The notes beneath the pieces are model-generated. The model was not told the DNA's origin. It saw only the letters and a list, made by a program, of their open reading frames with translations, and searched no databases. From assembly GCA_963575645.1 (NCBI GenBank), contig OY754468.1, forward strand, positions 13,268,001-13,332,000: DNA of 64,000 bases, written 5' to 3'. The stretch is from Xanthostigma xanthostigma. Taxonomy: Eukaryota; Arthropoda; Insecta; Raphidioptera; Raphidiidae. This document shows, piece after piece, positions 31,122 to 41,989 of the stretch; the first letter of the stretch is position 1, and each line of letters opens with the position of its first letter. The position numbers and the translations under genes were made by a program.

Positions 31122-31227
31122 TGACTTCCGGTCTCGTAGGCCGTGGTCCATTACCTGTGAGCAGTTTAGAAGGATACTTCGAGGTATAAATATCGATGGA
31201 CCACGGCCTACAAGACCGGAAACCAAG
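31122..31227. repeat. Hairpin with 26-bp arms, GGCCGTGGTCCAT
   Basis: TTCCGGTCTCGTAGGCCGTG then GTCCAT pairs with ATGGACCACGGCC and TACAAGACCGGAA around a loop of about 50 bases. The stem is GC-rich in an AT-rich setting. It could be a minimal MITE; no target duplication is clear. Confidence 0.7.
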
Positions 31228-31397
31228 AAGATTTGGAACAAAATCAGCCGTGAAAGCCTACACACTTGGATGAAACATAAATGATGGGAAAGTTTGAGCT
31301 TAAACAAACAAGAAATTAATCTCTATCATCAAACGAAATAAAAATTTAAAAGATAAACAAAATATGTTTTTTTATTAAAGCATTGAAAGTGCCTATT

Positions 31398-31988
31398 AGT
31401 GGTCAGTTCGACGCGAGGTCGTTTCGACGCGGGGTCAGTTCGACACCATACTTTTTTTCGTACTTTTTTTATTTTTAGAATAACTCTTTGGTCTGCCATT
31501 TTTGAATTTTGAATATTTTGAATATTCCGACTATCTGTTTATATTGACGAAAATGCAACTTTTCCACCGCACATTTGGGCAAGCTTTACTGCCAGTATGG
31601 ACATGACAACAAATTTTTGTGAATCGTTCCGCGTAAAGTTCAACGGGAATTTTTAATAGTAAAGTACAACGACAGGTTTTTCTTATCAACGAAGTAATTC
31701 CTGTTGAATTCTTTGTTATAGCTTTTTGGGTTTCACATTACCATTTATTATAATATATATCTATTATATCAGTCATATTACTTATTTATTTGAATCACGC
31801 TTCATATATATAACATATAAAATATATGTTACATTATATCAGGCATAATAGCGCATTTATTTGAATGATGATGCAAAGTTATTCTAAAAATAAAAAAAAG
31901 CACGAAAAAAGAGTATGGCGTCGAACTGACCTCGCGTCGAAACGTTGGCGTCGAACCGTCGGCGTCGAAACGACCTGCTTCGAAGTTA
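31398..31988. mobile_element. Foldback with GTTCGACGC-repeat ends
   Basis: The left end has GTCAGTTCGACGCGAGGTCG, TTTCGACGCGGGGTCAG and TTCGACACCATAC. The right end is the complement with one extra unit (GGCGTCGAACCGTC, GGCGTCGAAACGACC). Arms also pair through TTTTTTTCGTAC and TATTTTTAGAATAAC. The core has CTATTATATCAGTCATATTA motifs. Each end is itself a short tandem of TTCGACG. Confidence 0.8.
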
Positions 31989-32128
31989 TAATGCTTACGT
32001 GTTTAATATCGCAAGTTTTTACGCAGGTGCTAAGCACTTTACAAGGTGCTTTAAGCACTATAAGACGGTATCATTGCAAGCACTAAGCTCACAGCCCTGC
32101 CCAGCTTTGTTAATGTGTATATAGTATA

Positions 32129-33203
32129 GTTCACATGTCCCTTTTTTATGAATTCCAGTCCTCCTTCACCGAAAATTATGATCGTGCTGTCATTCGATTC
32201 AGAATGACATCTAGAAACTTTTTGAAAAAATTGAAGTGGGGGACGAAAAAGTTGCAAAAGTTATAAACATTTTAGGGTGCGTTCCGATATTCACTGCCAG
32301 TACTCTGAGCACTACGAATGCCGTTCCGATATATGCCACAGTAAACTCTCAGATCGTTTTCGTGATCATATGACGTCACTGTTTTTGTCGTCACTTCCTG
32401 CTGCGATTACTGCGGCTCGCGACGTGAGGCATCCACAGTACAAAGATGGCGACGTACGAGACCGTAGTGATGATAGATGCCGAAGACAACAATAAAAAAT
32501 ATGCAATTAAAAATTAAATGTCACTCGCAATTCTTGGCCCTCCAAAATGCTGCAGGAACTACTGTGGATTGCGTTCCGTTATAGCAGTGACATTGTACGA
32601 TGGAGGGGGTATAAGTAATATCGGAACGACTCTGCAGCTCTACCGCCTGACGTCACGTCGTCAGTACTCACAGTGAATATCGGAACGCACCCTTAATATG
32701 TAAGAGAAAAAAGAGGGATTGAGTTTTTTAAGAATATCTCAAAAACTATTGCAGATATCTGAAATCACAAAAATAATTCTGAAAGAGCAAGAAATTTCTT
32801 ACAGAAAAGTCCCATCTCCCAGAACTTACCATCAATATTTCTAATTTTAATTTAGATGTGAAAATAAAGCTAACATTTTTTTTCAATTTTTTATATAATT
32901 TTCAATATTTTCGTGTCTTTTAGCTTGCCATATAAAAAATAGAAAAAAAAATTCTTTTATACCTATTTTCACCTCTAAATTAAAATTAAAAATATTCATG
33001 GCAGAGTTCCGGATGTTGGGACTTTTTTGTAGGAATCTCTTTTGTGATTTCAGATGTCTGCAGTGATTATAACTTTTGCAATTTTTTGGTCTCCAACTTC
33101 AATTTTTCCAAAAAGTTTCTAGATGTCATTCCGAATCGAATGACCCATGATCATAATTTTCGGTGAAGGAGGACTAAAATTCATAAAAAATGGATATGTG
33201 AAC
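32129..33203. mobile_element. Intronic foldback ending beside a splice donor
   Basis: GTTCACATGTCC at the left mirrors GGATATGTGAAC at the right; arms of over 130 bp include CCTCCTTCACCGAAAATTAT, ATTCGATTCAGAATGACAT and CTAGAAACTTTTTGAAAAAA. A further inner palindrome occurs at 32,840-33,000 around AAATTAAAATTA. The right end is about 16 bp from the exon edge at 33,220. A PIF/Harbinger MITE is nested inside. Confidence 0.8.
32275..32692. mobile_element. PIF/Harbinger MITE, 418 bp, TTA target duplication
   Basis: Inverted termini GGGTGCGTTCCGATATTCAC and GTGAATATCGGAACGCACCC are flanked on both sides by TTA (32,272-32,274 and 32,693-32,695), the 3-bp duplication typical of PIF/Harbinger. Subterminal AGTACTC/GAGTACTG motifs and internal GATGACGTCA-like GC-rich sequence are present. 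No transposase. Confidence 0.9.
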
Positions 33204-33219
33204 GAAACTAATAATTTAC

Positions 33220-34460
33220 CAGTAGTAGACGATTTTTTCCCAAATAGTCGATTGAAAAATGATGATATTTTTGACGTTTTCTTCTTTGAATTAACAGATG
33301 CTGTATCCGTTTGATTTTTGGTATTATTGACAGTACTCTCCGCAGTTTTATTTTCGTGTAGCAAATTGTCTATTACACTTGAACCTGTTGCAGGATTTTC
33401 AAAGCTTTTTACTGCGCTATCATGAATACTGTCTATCTCATTCGTTCTTTTATCTTCGACTTTATAACCTGTTTCTATTTTTTTACTATCATTAGTTTTG
33501 AAATCGTCTTGGATTTTATTATAGTCCTCTGAACTAACATTGTCATCTTCAAAGTCAATTCCATCTTCAGTTTTAGTATCTGAAGTTTGGTCATTGTCTT
33601 CAACAATATCTTTTATTTTTGGGGAGTTCCATTTACCGATCGGTTCGATACTGAAAGTTTTGTATTCGTTATCCTTACGTTCAACAGATGTGTTTAATGC
33701 GTTTTTATAAAAAACGTTTTCTTTATGTTCTTTCTCTTGATTTTCGTCAGCTTTAACGACCTTGCTTGTTATCTCTTTTATATACACATTTAACGCATCA
33801 CTGCTTGCCTTTGTCACTGCATACAATCCTTGAGTATTTTTATCAATATTTTCGGAGACTTTTTCTTCACTTATTTTTTTTATCAATACCGAGGTTGAAA
33901 CTCGTTTAGTTATAAATGGATCTTCATCTTCAAGATCGATCAGTTCCGGTTCCAAATCTGGTGACACATTGTCGACTGCGAGATCTAATGCTTTATCAGC
34001 ATTGATAATTGAATCTAAAACAAATATATCCGCTGGTTTATCGATCGGCTTATTTGTGACTGACTTGTCCGGAAATTTATATATTAAAGTATTGTCCGAT
34101 GACGGATTGGGAAGTGTTTTATTCACGTGGGCATTTTTCAGAGGAGAAGATTTCGAGACGGCATTTTTCGTACCAGCTAACAACGTTCCAGACGATTTAG
34201 TCGGAGATTTTATTTCGATATGGGGATTATTTTCGACGATCGCGCTTGATTTGCTCTGAGTACCGGTCATAGTTGGCGTATGAACATTTATGTTGCTTTT
34301 GTTTGGAACTGAAGATTTGCTTTCTGTATTTGGTTTGCTTATGGTTCGAATCGGTAGATTTTGTTTGCTGTTATTTAGGGTTGGATTTTGTGTTAAAGTT
34401 GTTTTGGTTTTTATTCCCGGAATTGGTCTTTCAGTGTTACTTTTTGTTAAGGCTTTGTTT
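33220..34460 (-). CDS. Internal exon of an unrecognised acidic, low-complexity protein
   Basis: On the minus strand the frame is open from an acceptor (TTGTTATTTTCAG at 34,473-34,461) for 1,241 bp to a donor (ACTG/GTAAAT at 33,219). It encodes about 413 residues, rich in S, T, N, K, D and E and poor in aromatic residues, so probably disordered. It starts NKALTKSNTERPIPG and includes acidic runs (ELIDLEDEDPF, IDFEDDNVSSEDY). A basic/hydrophobic end, KISSFFNRLFGKK, looks like a short amphipathic helix. An internal ATG at 34,270 is not the likely start because the frame stays open upstream. Phase is 2 at the acceptor and 1 at the donor. I do not recognise the family. Both flanking introns contain foldback transposons close to the splice sites. 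Codon choice and the lack of stops in AT-rich DNA argue for a real exon. Confidence 0.75.
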
Positions 34461-34522
34461 CTGAAAATAACAAAATTTGTTACAGTAAATAAATTGTATG
34501 TTTAAAAAAGTTATGGGTACTA

Positions 34523-35432
34523 GTCCAGTCAATAAAGAAATAGTAGAATGCGTCAGCAGGGACCTAAGCAATTCCTTCACAAACTTGTTCAAGGCACTTA
34601 CGGAGTAAACCTACCAAAAGTCCTGACATTTAGGAGGTGAGCCCGAGGGAGGGAGGTACCAGGAAGGTATCACTTTTGGGGTTTTAGCTTAGGTTTCAAA
34701 AACGGTACGTCGCATGGGAAAAATTTCTTATGCCAAATTAAAGCTCATAATATTGTATACAGCTTTCTTTCTATATATTTTTTTAAATTCTCAACCGTTT
34801 TTGAGTTACACGCCCCACAAAAGTGAAAGTTTTACCGCATATTTTTCATCTTTGGGTGGATATTCCCTCTATATTCGTTAAATGGACCCATCAATTAACA
34901 ATAAATGTTCACCCATTAAGCTCTGTCAATTTTGATATTTGTTTTTTGTCTTTCTTCCCAAATGCAGGTTTTGGAACATAGGTCCCCGCTACGACGCAAC
35001 CCACTGAATATATTAAAGTATATATTATATTCTTAAAGGTAATTGAATTCTCTATAACTACCTCTTAATAAATTTCTTTCTCAGATAAACACGAAGGAAT
35101 GTTTGATGAAAAATATGAGGTAAAAGTCTTTTTTCGAAAACTTTCACTTTTCTGGGGTGTGTAGCTCAAAAACGGTTGAGTATTTAAAAAAGTGTATAGA
35201 ACAAAAGCTGTATAAAATTTTATGAGCTTTAATTTGGCATAAGAAATTTTTCCCATGCGACGTACCGGCTAAAACCCCAAAAGGAGTGCTCTCCTCCCGC
35301 CAGCTCACTTCCTAAACGTCAGGATTTTTGGTATGTTTACTCTCGGAGGACCCTGAATAAGTTTCTGAAGAAATCGTTTAGAACCCTGCTCACGCATTCT
35401 ACACCCCCTTTTGAGCTATTCATTTATTGGAC
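34523..35432. mobile_element. TA-flanked foldback, 0.91 kb, in the upstream intron
   Basis: GTCCAGTCAATAAAGAAATA at the left and TTTATTGGAC at the right are each bordered by TA. Arms of about 340 bp include GACCTAAGCAATTCCTTCAC, GGTACGTCGCATGGGAAAAA and TCAACCGTTTTTGAGTTACA with complements. A short deletion derivative is at 49,302-49,535. It lies 60 bp upstream of the acceptor of the exon. Confidence 0.85.
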
Positions 35433-35439
35433 TATACTG

Positions 35440-36150
35440 CCGACTAAAACCAAGCAGAAACAATAAGAATCGTTGAAACAATTTTAATAATGATAATTGC
35501 AATCAGTTTAAAAAAATGAATACAAGCATCAAAATTAAAAAAAAAAACCTTACCGCTTTTGTAAATTGTAAAATGAAAACTGAGATTTTGAGGTTTACCC
35601 CAGATAATCGCTTAAAAACACAATTTGAAGTTAATTGAAACAGGAATAGACAAAAATACAGAACTATTTTCATTAATACCTAGCGGTATGTGCTTCTTTA
35701 TCGCTTTGCGCGTCAGAGCTGACTTACGTTCATATAAGAAGTTATATCTAAGTTAATTTCACACGAAATTAATTCAAATTGAAGCTTTTTGAAAAGAAGA
35801 GATTTTGATCTATAAAACAGAACCTTTTTTAAAATCCATTCAATTTCATAAATACTACTAAAATTGTAATTGAAAATCACGATCAGTAGTTGTCGGTTGG
35901 TCTGTACGTCCTAGCTCTATAGATCGCAATTTTGCTCGAATTGTTTTGGGTTATACTTTATTCACATTGTTTACTATCGGAGCAAAACCCTATTTCAATT
36001 CACTAAAATATGTTCAGTAGTTCAATTTTTATAAACAGTTTTATTTTATTATTTTTGATAGCTAATAGAAAAAAACTAAAATTATTACTGTAAGTGTAGT
36101 ACTATATGACTGTAGAATAAGTACTAGTCTTCTATACGACGATAACAGCG
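35440..36150. other. AT-rich spacer, probably intronic
   Basis: No repeat family or reading frame can be supported. It follows the exon's upstream intron on the minus strand, so earlier exons of that gene could lie here or beyond, but I cannot identify one. Confidence 0.4.
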
Positions 36151-36370
36151 GCATACTGTAATAGACGGAGAGCTGGCTACGGAGAAAATGGGTGACTCGG
36201 TGCAGAGCTGAAAATTTGCAGAATAATAGGAGACAGTACAAGTAAGTAGGGAAAAAATTGCCAGAAGGCTAGGCGGAAGATAAAGAGCCGCCAGAAGGCG
36301 CTAATGTTGCGAAAAATCAGTGCACTTCTGGCAATTTCTATACTTATTCTGTAATTCAAAACTAGATTAT

Positions 36371-37520
36371 ACAGGATGAGTTTTAAGTTGATGCTTTTTT
36401 GACGTGATAACGTCTTATAAATTGATGAATCACCAATCTTATAAATTGATAAAACACCGGCTGCATGCACGAAAAAGTGTAACGGTCGTAACGTTCCTAA
36501 CGTTCCTAACGTTCGTAACGCGTAACGCGTAACGTTCCGCCTGACCCTGTGCGTGCTCTTGCTAATTTCTCGCTCAATTTAAATCAGATCGGTTTGAAAC
36601 CAGTCTTAAACGAAAGAGGAGAACATTTTACATAGATTTCGTATAACAGAATTTGCCTAAACAGTTTTTTTATACAAATTTATATAGAAAAATAGCTGTA
36701 TAAAATATAAATGCAATGTTGTCTAATGCATGGCGCAACGCGGTCGGTCGTCTTTGTTTGCCGTACATGGAAATTAGAATATAACGTATGTCTTGTCTTA
36801 ACATGAAAACGGCTGCATTTCTAATGTTTAATTCAATTTTTTGACATTAGTATTTTGTGAAATGCAACGCCTTCTAAGTTAAGTATTGGAATAACTAATT
36901 ATTATTAGAACATAATACTTTGACAGTTGCAAACGTCACTTTTGACATTTCTTATCATTCCGACACCAAGGATAAGCGGCTTGAAACCAAATTTTGGGAG
37001 GTTTAGGTTATGTATTACGGAATACGTTATCACGTAAAACTATATCCGTAAACCGACTTTACAGACAACCAATTTTTTTTTTAACAACGTGTAAAAATCA
37101 AATAGACGAGCAAATATTTCAAATAGTTTTTTTATCAACACTCAAAAATAAGAGAGAAACAGCCTTTCGAAGTTTAAATAAATTTTATTAAATTTTCTTT
37201 AATTTTGAGGTCGGTCCTGGGGTTATATTATGTCACTATGGAAATAAGTTGTTATTATCTCTCAAAAACAGAACAACACACATGTCAGTTTCAAATAAGC
37301 ACCAACATACTTGATAATAACAACTTATTTCCATAGTGACATAATATAACCCCAGGACCGACCTCAAAATTAAAGAAAATTTAATAAAATTTATTTAAAC
37401 TTCGAAACGCTGTTTCTCTCTTATTTTTGAGTTTTGATAAAAAAACTATTTGAAATATTTGCTCGTCTATTTGATTTTTACACGCTGTTAAAAAAAAGCA
37501 TCAACTTAAAACTCACTCTG
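36371..37520. mobile_element. TA-flanked foldback, CAGGATGAGTTTTAAGTTGATGC
   Basis: CAGGATGAGTTTTAAGTTGA and TCAACTTAAAACTCACTCTG termini are bordered by TA on both sides. Arms continue (after the insert) as AAAAATCAAATAGACGAGCA and GGTCGGTCCTGGGGTTATAT with a turn near 37,280. The left arm is split at about 36,400-37,070 by a copy of the GACGTGATAACG family, which ends CGTTATCACGTAAAACTATA. A partial copy is at 56,185-56,300. Confidence 0.85.
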
Positions 37521-37649
37521 TATATTATATATATTACACATTATATAGTTATAAGGGCATACTGAAAATTCAAACATGATATAATAATTACATTCGACAA
37601 AATATTCAAAACTAGATTATATATTATTATATATTATATTACACATTAT

Positions 37650-37906
37650 AAATAGTTATAAGGGCATACTGAAAATTCAAACATGATATAATAATTACAT
37701 TCGACAAAATATTCAAAATTATTAATGACTTTTTGATAGAAATAAAATTAATCATCATAATATATTTTCATTAATAAAATTACGTTGTTATAACAACGTA
37801 ATTTTATTAATTTATTTAATTTTATTTCTATCAAAATGTCAATTTTGAATATTTGTCGAATGTAGTTATTATATTATCATGTTTGAATTTTCAGTATGCC
37901 CTTATA
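37650..37906. repeat. Palindrome TTATAAGGGCATACTGAAAA
   Basis: TTATAAGGGCATACTGAAAA pairs with TTTTCAGTATGCCCTTATAA; the centre is ACGTTGTTATAACAACGT. An incomplete direct duplicate of the left arm precedes it (37,546-37,612). A second copy sits at the same relative place in composite foldback B (42,225-42,465), so it belongs to the shared ancestral core. Confidence 0.8.
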
Positions 37907-37926
37907 ACTATATAATGTATAATATA

Positions 37927-39542
37927 CAGGGTGTTTGGCACATGAACCGACACAATTTTTTGGGGGGTTCTCGTGGTCATTGTGATCATTTTAACCCCAA
38001 TGACTTTTGCCCTAAGTGTCATGGTTATCGAGATACGATTTTTTTTAGTTATTTTCGAAAATCGGCCTAAAAATTACCTTCAAAAAATCGTAACCTGTTT
38101 GTTTTTGGTACTAGAGACACGAAAATATATTTATTGAGTTCTCGAATGACTCCTTGTTCTAAATGAATCATAATTTTATGCAAATAGTATCAGGAAAAAG
38201 ACCCTATGGACTTTTAAAGTGCCTGTATTAATAGAAACCAGTAGAAAAAAATAATTTAAAAATCATTTTAAAAAAAATTAACGGGTATTTAGAAATTAGT
38301 TTTGTTTAGAAAAATACTCCACTTTATCCTCTTTTCAACGATATGCCATATGTCATATTTATCATTCAGAATGTAGCCAAATTAAACTTTACCAGTTTGC
38401 AAGAGTCAACTCGTGCGCCAAAAAATATCAAGTCAGGTAGTCAGCCGTTATGGATCTAGGATGTAAATAACAAAAATCTTATTGGGCCGTTTTATTTACC
38501 CCAACGCTTAAACGGAGATGCATATTTGGTATTTTTATAATAATCTCCCAGAGTTATTGGCAGAAGTGCCTGTGTACGAAGAAGACGTGCCGATAGTGTT
38601 TCAGAATGATGGTTGTCCGGCACATTACCAACGATCAGTACGCGAGTTTTTAAATTATTCTTTCATCAATTCGTGGATTGGAAGAATGGGCCCAATCCCG
38701 TGACCCGCGCGATCCCCAGACCTGACACCTATAGATTTTTATGTCTGGGGACGTGCTAAAGATCTAGTATACGCAACGGAGGAACCAAGCAGAGAAAATT
38801 TAATAGAAAGAATAGATGCTGCATTTGAAATAATGAAAAGGGAAATGCTTTTGAGAACAACAACTGTTGAAATTAGAAATAGGTGTCGTGCTTGTATCCG
38901 ATGTGGAGGGGCACAATTTGAGCAAATTTTGTAATCATTGTCTACCTGTTTGACACTTTGACAGTCAATATCATTTAATGAAAAGTGAAACAAGACTTGT
39001 TATTTACATCCAAGATCCATAACGGCTGACTACCTGACTTGATATTTTTTGGCGCACGAGTTGACTCTTGCAAACTGGTAATGTTTAATTTGGCTACATT
39101 CTGAATGATAAATATGACATGTGGCATATCGTTGAAAAGAGGATAAAGTGGAGTATTTTTCTAAACAAAACTAATTTCTAAATACCCGTTAATTTTTTTT
39201 TAAATGATTTTTAAATTATTTTTTCTACTGGTTTCTATTAATACAGGCACTTTAAAAGTCCATAGGGTCTTTTTCCTGATACTATTTGCATAAAATTATG
39301 ATTCATTTAGAACAAGGAGTCATTCGAGAACTCAATAAATGTATTTTCGTGTCTCTAGTACCAAAAACAAACAGGTTACGATTTTTTGAAGGTAATTTTT
39401 AGGCCGATTTTCGAAAATAACTAAAAAAAATCGTATCTCGATAACCATGACACTTAGGGCAAAAGTCATTGGGGTTAAAATGATCACAATGACCACGAGA
39501 ACCCCCCAAAAAATTGTGTCGGTTCATGTGCCAAACACCCTG
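37927..39542 (+). mobile_element. Mariner-type element with 545-bp inverted arms
   Basis: CAGGGTGTTTGGCACATGAA and TTCATGTGCCAAACACCCTG are bordered by TA. Arms run to about 38,472 and from 38,998, far longer than usual mariner ends, leaving only about 525 bp of unique core with the C-terminal third of a transposase. The arm includes the region where the N-terminal coding sequence should be, so a 5' rearrangement replaced it. Confidence 0.85.
38466..38934 (+). pseudogene. Mariner transposase C-terminal fragment, DD41D type
   Basis: Conceptual translation gives IGPFYLPQRLNGDAYLVFL, then, after a frameshift near 38,536, NNLPELLAEVP, VFQNDGCPAHYQRSVREFLN, WIGRMGPIP, a stop where relatives have Trp (TGA at 38,701), then PARSPDLTPIDFYVWG and EMLLRTTTVEIRNRCRACI. 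The Asp of QNDGCPAH and the Asp of PIDFYVWG are separated by 41 residues, matching DD41D mariners such as the rosa group. The first catalytic Asp and DNA-binding domain are absent. It ends naturally at TAA (38,932). Confidence 0.88.
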
Positions 39543-39765
39543 TATATATAATATTAATATATAATCTAGTTTTGAATTACAGAATAAGTATAGAAATTGC
39601 CAGAAGTGCACTGATTTTTCGCAACATTAGCGCCTTCTGGCGGCTCTTTATCTTCCACCTAGCCTTCTGGCAATTTTTTCCGTACTTACTTATACTATCT
39701 CCTATTATTCTGCAAATTTTCAGCTCTGCACCGAGTCACCCATTTTCTCCGTAGCCCGCTCTTAG

Positions 39766-40526
39766 TATAAGGTTGCCTATCCCCACCTTGCCGCGCACCC
39801 CGGCAGCCAGGCGTAAGGGGGTCGTTTTTTTATTAATAATAATTATCGTCATCAGGTGAACGCATAAATGAGGTATCAAATAAAAGGTCTCGACCTCCTC
39901 TACATATCGAACTAAGGTTGCCTGCTCAAAACCTGCCGAAAAACTAAGTTGCCTGGAAAAAACTCTCTCGGTGCGCGAGCCAGCTTTTCGCCAAGCGCGA
40001 GATGTATAATCGCGTTTAATTCGTCTAAAACAAGCCGAAACGAGTTTTTAGGGATAATTCATTTCACCTAGCAATATTGCAATGTCTCAATTGACAAAAA
40101 ACATCTATAGATTAACAGTTTCAGAGTAGATTTTATATAACAAAGTCGATAAACAATATAAAATATCAATAAAATGATTTTTTTGTCATTTTAATTTATA
40201 GAATTTGATTTTCGGTTAGATCCCGCTGAAAATCGGAGGAAAACGGGTACGGAACATTACATTAATACCTTCACTTATCGAAATATATCGATCGCCCATA
40301 AGCCACAATGTAATGTTTTTATCGAGAAAGTTTTTCCAGACAACTTAATTTTTCGGCAGGTTTTGGGCAGACAACCTTAGTTCGATATGTAGAGGAGGTC
40401 GAGACCTTTTATTTGATACCTCATTTATGCGTTCACCTGATGACGATAATTATTATTAATAAAAAAACGACCCCCTTACGCCTGGCTGCCGGGGTGCGCG
40501 GCAAGGTGGATATAAGCAACCTTATA
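39766..40526. mobile_element. Foldback, TATAAGGTTGCCTATCC termini
   Basis: TATAAGGTTGCCTATCCCCA and TGGATATAAGCAACCTTATA bracket arms of about 180 bp with CCGCGCACCCCGGCAGCCAG, CATCAGGTGAACGCATAAAT and GGTCTCGACCTCCTCTACAT. The 390-bp loop shows no gene. It interrupts the right tip of composite A. The frame crossing its right arm is a shadow. Confidence 0.85.
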
Positions 40527-41160
40527 CGGTTTTATTCGTCTCGCTCTCCCCTACAACATCATTATGTTATTTTCTGTCCACCTCTAAAAGATTGTTACTA
40601 CATTTATTTAACTGATAAACAAATTAAAAAAATATTGTTTCGGCAGGATTTTCGCGGGCAATCTTCGCGATCTTTCTTAATTATGGTCTTAACTATCATT
40701 TAGAATTTTTTCGTTCGTCCACCTTATGACGACATATTTTCTGCAGCCGTCTCTTGGACTATAAAATAATGTAAAAAAACAAATATAATTCAATTTTTTT
40801 GAATTTTCATATTTGATATTGAGTAGTCGTGGTAACGTTTTTTTTTAAGTCTGTTTCACAATTTTTAAAATCATAGATACTAATTCTTTACAATAATTCA
40901 CGACAATTAGACTCCAGTATCGTGCAAAAGGGGTAGATACCGTCTTTTTGTAATTTCTATAATATCCATTTATCGAAATAAATGCCAAGAGTATTTTCTT
41001 CTCAAAATGTCACAAAAAATCCGAATCTGCTGGGAAAAAATGATTTTCAATTTTTTCACATTTAGTGGCGGTTTACGGGTAAACTATTGCAGATAGGGGT
41101 AAGAGGGTAGAGCACTTGTTTGTAGCAAATATAAAAATCTACAAATTTTTATTGAAACCT

Positions 41161-41390
41161 TTTTGACGTGATAACGTCTTATAAATTGATGAAACACAGC
41201 TGCACGCACGAAAAAGTGTCACGTTCCGCCTGAGCCTGAGCGTGCAAGCGAGAGCGCGGTATAAGCGATAGAGAGGCACGATCGGCATAAGCGTCGGCTT
41301 GTACGCATTTCAATGTTTCTTTATGACGTTATCACGTAAAACTATCGTCCGTAAACCGACCTTACAGACAACCAATTTTTTTTCATATAT
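41161..41390 (+). mobile_element. GACGTGATAACG family, short complete-looking copy
   Basis: It starts TTGACGTGATAACGTCTTAT, contains CACGAAAAAGTGTCACGTTC and GAGAGGCACGATCGGCATAA, and ends GACGTTATCACGTAAAACTA then CGTCCGTAAACCGAC. ACGTGATAACGT/ACGTTATCACGT at about 180 bp spacing may be the terminal inverted repeats. 40,530-41,160 before it has no recognisable feature. Confidence 0.6.
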
Positions 41391-41627
41391 ATCTCATAGT
41401 TTGTGAGATAATTAGAAAACAAAGTTTAAAGGGGTGCTTTCTACCCTAACTGCAAATCGGAGCGCACTTTTTCATAGTCAGAATAGTTTCTTGTAACCTC
41501 TAAAACTTTTTAGCCGTATGAGATTTCAGGTATTTCACGAAGATCGTTCTTGGACTACAAATTTCAAATTTCATCAAATTCGATGGGTCAAGCCTAATCG
41601 GGATCTTGTACTAATACGAACCTCCCT

Positions 41628-41683
41628 TCCACATAAAATGCAACATAGACAGGTCACCGTCTACGTTGCATTTTATGTGGAAT
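41628..41683. repeat. Hairpin TTCCACATAAAATGCAAC
   Basis: TTCCACATAAAATGCAACAT pairs with GTTGCATTTTATGTGGAA; the 20-base turn contains AGACAGGTCACCGTCT, itself self-complementary (AGAC...GTCT). Nearly the whole 56-bp segment is stem. Confidence 0.75.
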
Positions 41684-41989
41684 GATTTTCTGTAATACAT
41701 TAATGATTTCCATAGCTACCATGTCAACAAATTTTATGTTTAAATAATATGTTAAATGAAATTCACTGTACACACACACACATACGGGACGTCTATTCAA
41801 AAATAGTCAGAATATCTTTTCAAAAACTCAAAATTAAAAATTTTCAATAGCGGGAAGTTAAAAATACTAATTAAAATTCGTAGTAGTGAAAAGTGCATTT
41901 GAAAAGATAATTATTTAAAATTTTGACTTTAAATTAGAGACTAATAGTCGGCTAAAAAGAATGTTATAGACGTTGATGATCTCAGCTGT

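Larger units (their letters stand above)
36155..39765. mobile_element. Composite foldback A, 3.6 kb
   Basis: Outer arms of about 210 bp begin GGAGAGCTGGCTACGGAGAA and include AGAAGGCGCTAATGTTGCG; they occur at 36,170-36,370 and inverted at 39,545-39,760. The interior holds, in order, a foldback (36,371-37,520) with a further insert, a palindrome (37,650-37,906) and a mariner remnant (37,927-39,542). The right tip is cut at GCTCT by the foldback at 39,766. Confidence 0.8.

Noticed and set aside
33969-34259. Plus-strand 96-codon frame
   Set aside because: It is the antisense of the open minus-strand exon, which has supporting splice sites.
37794-37811. Operator-like palindrome ACGTTGTTATAACAACGT
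   Set aside because: It is simply the centre of a longer foldback repeat.
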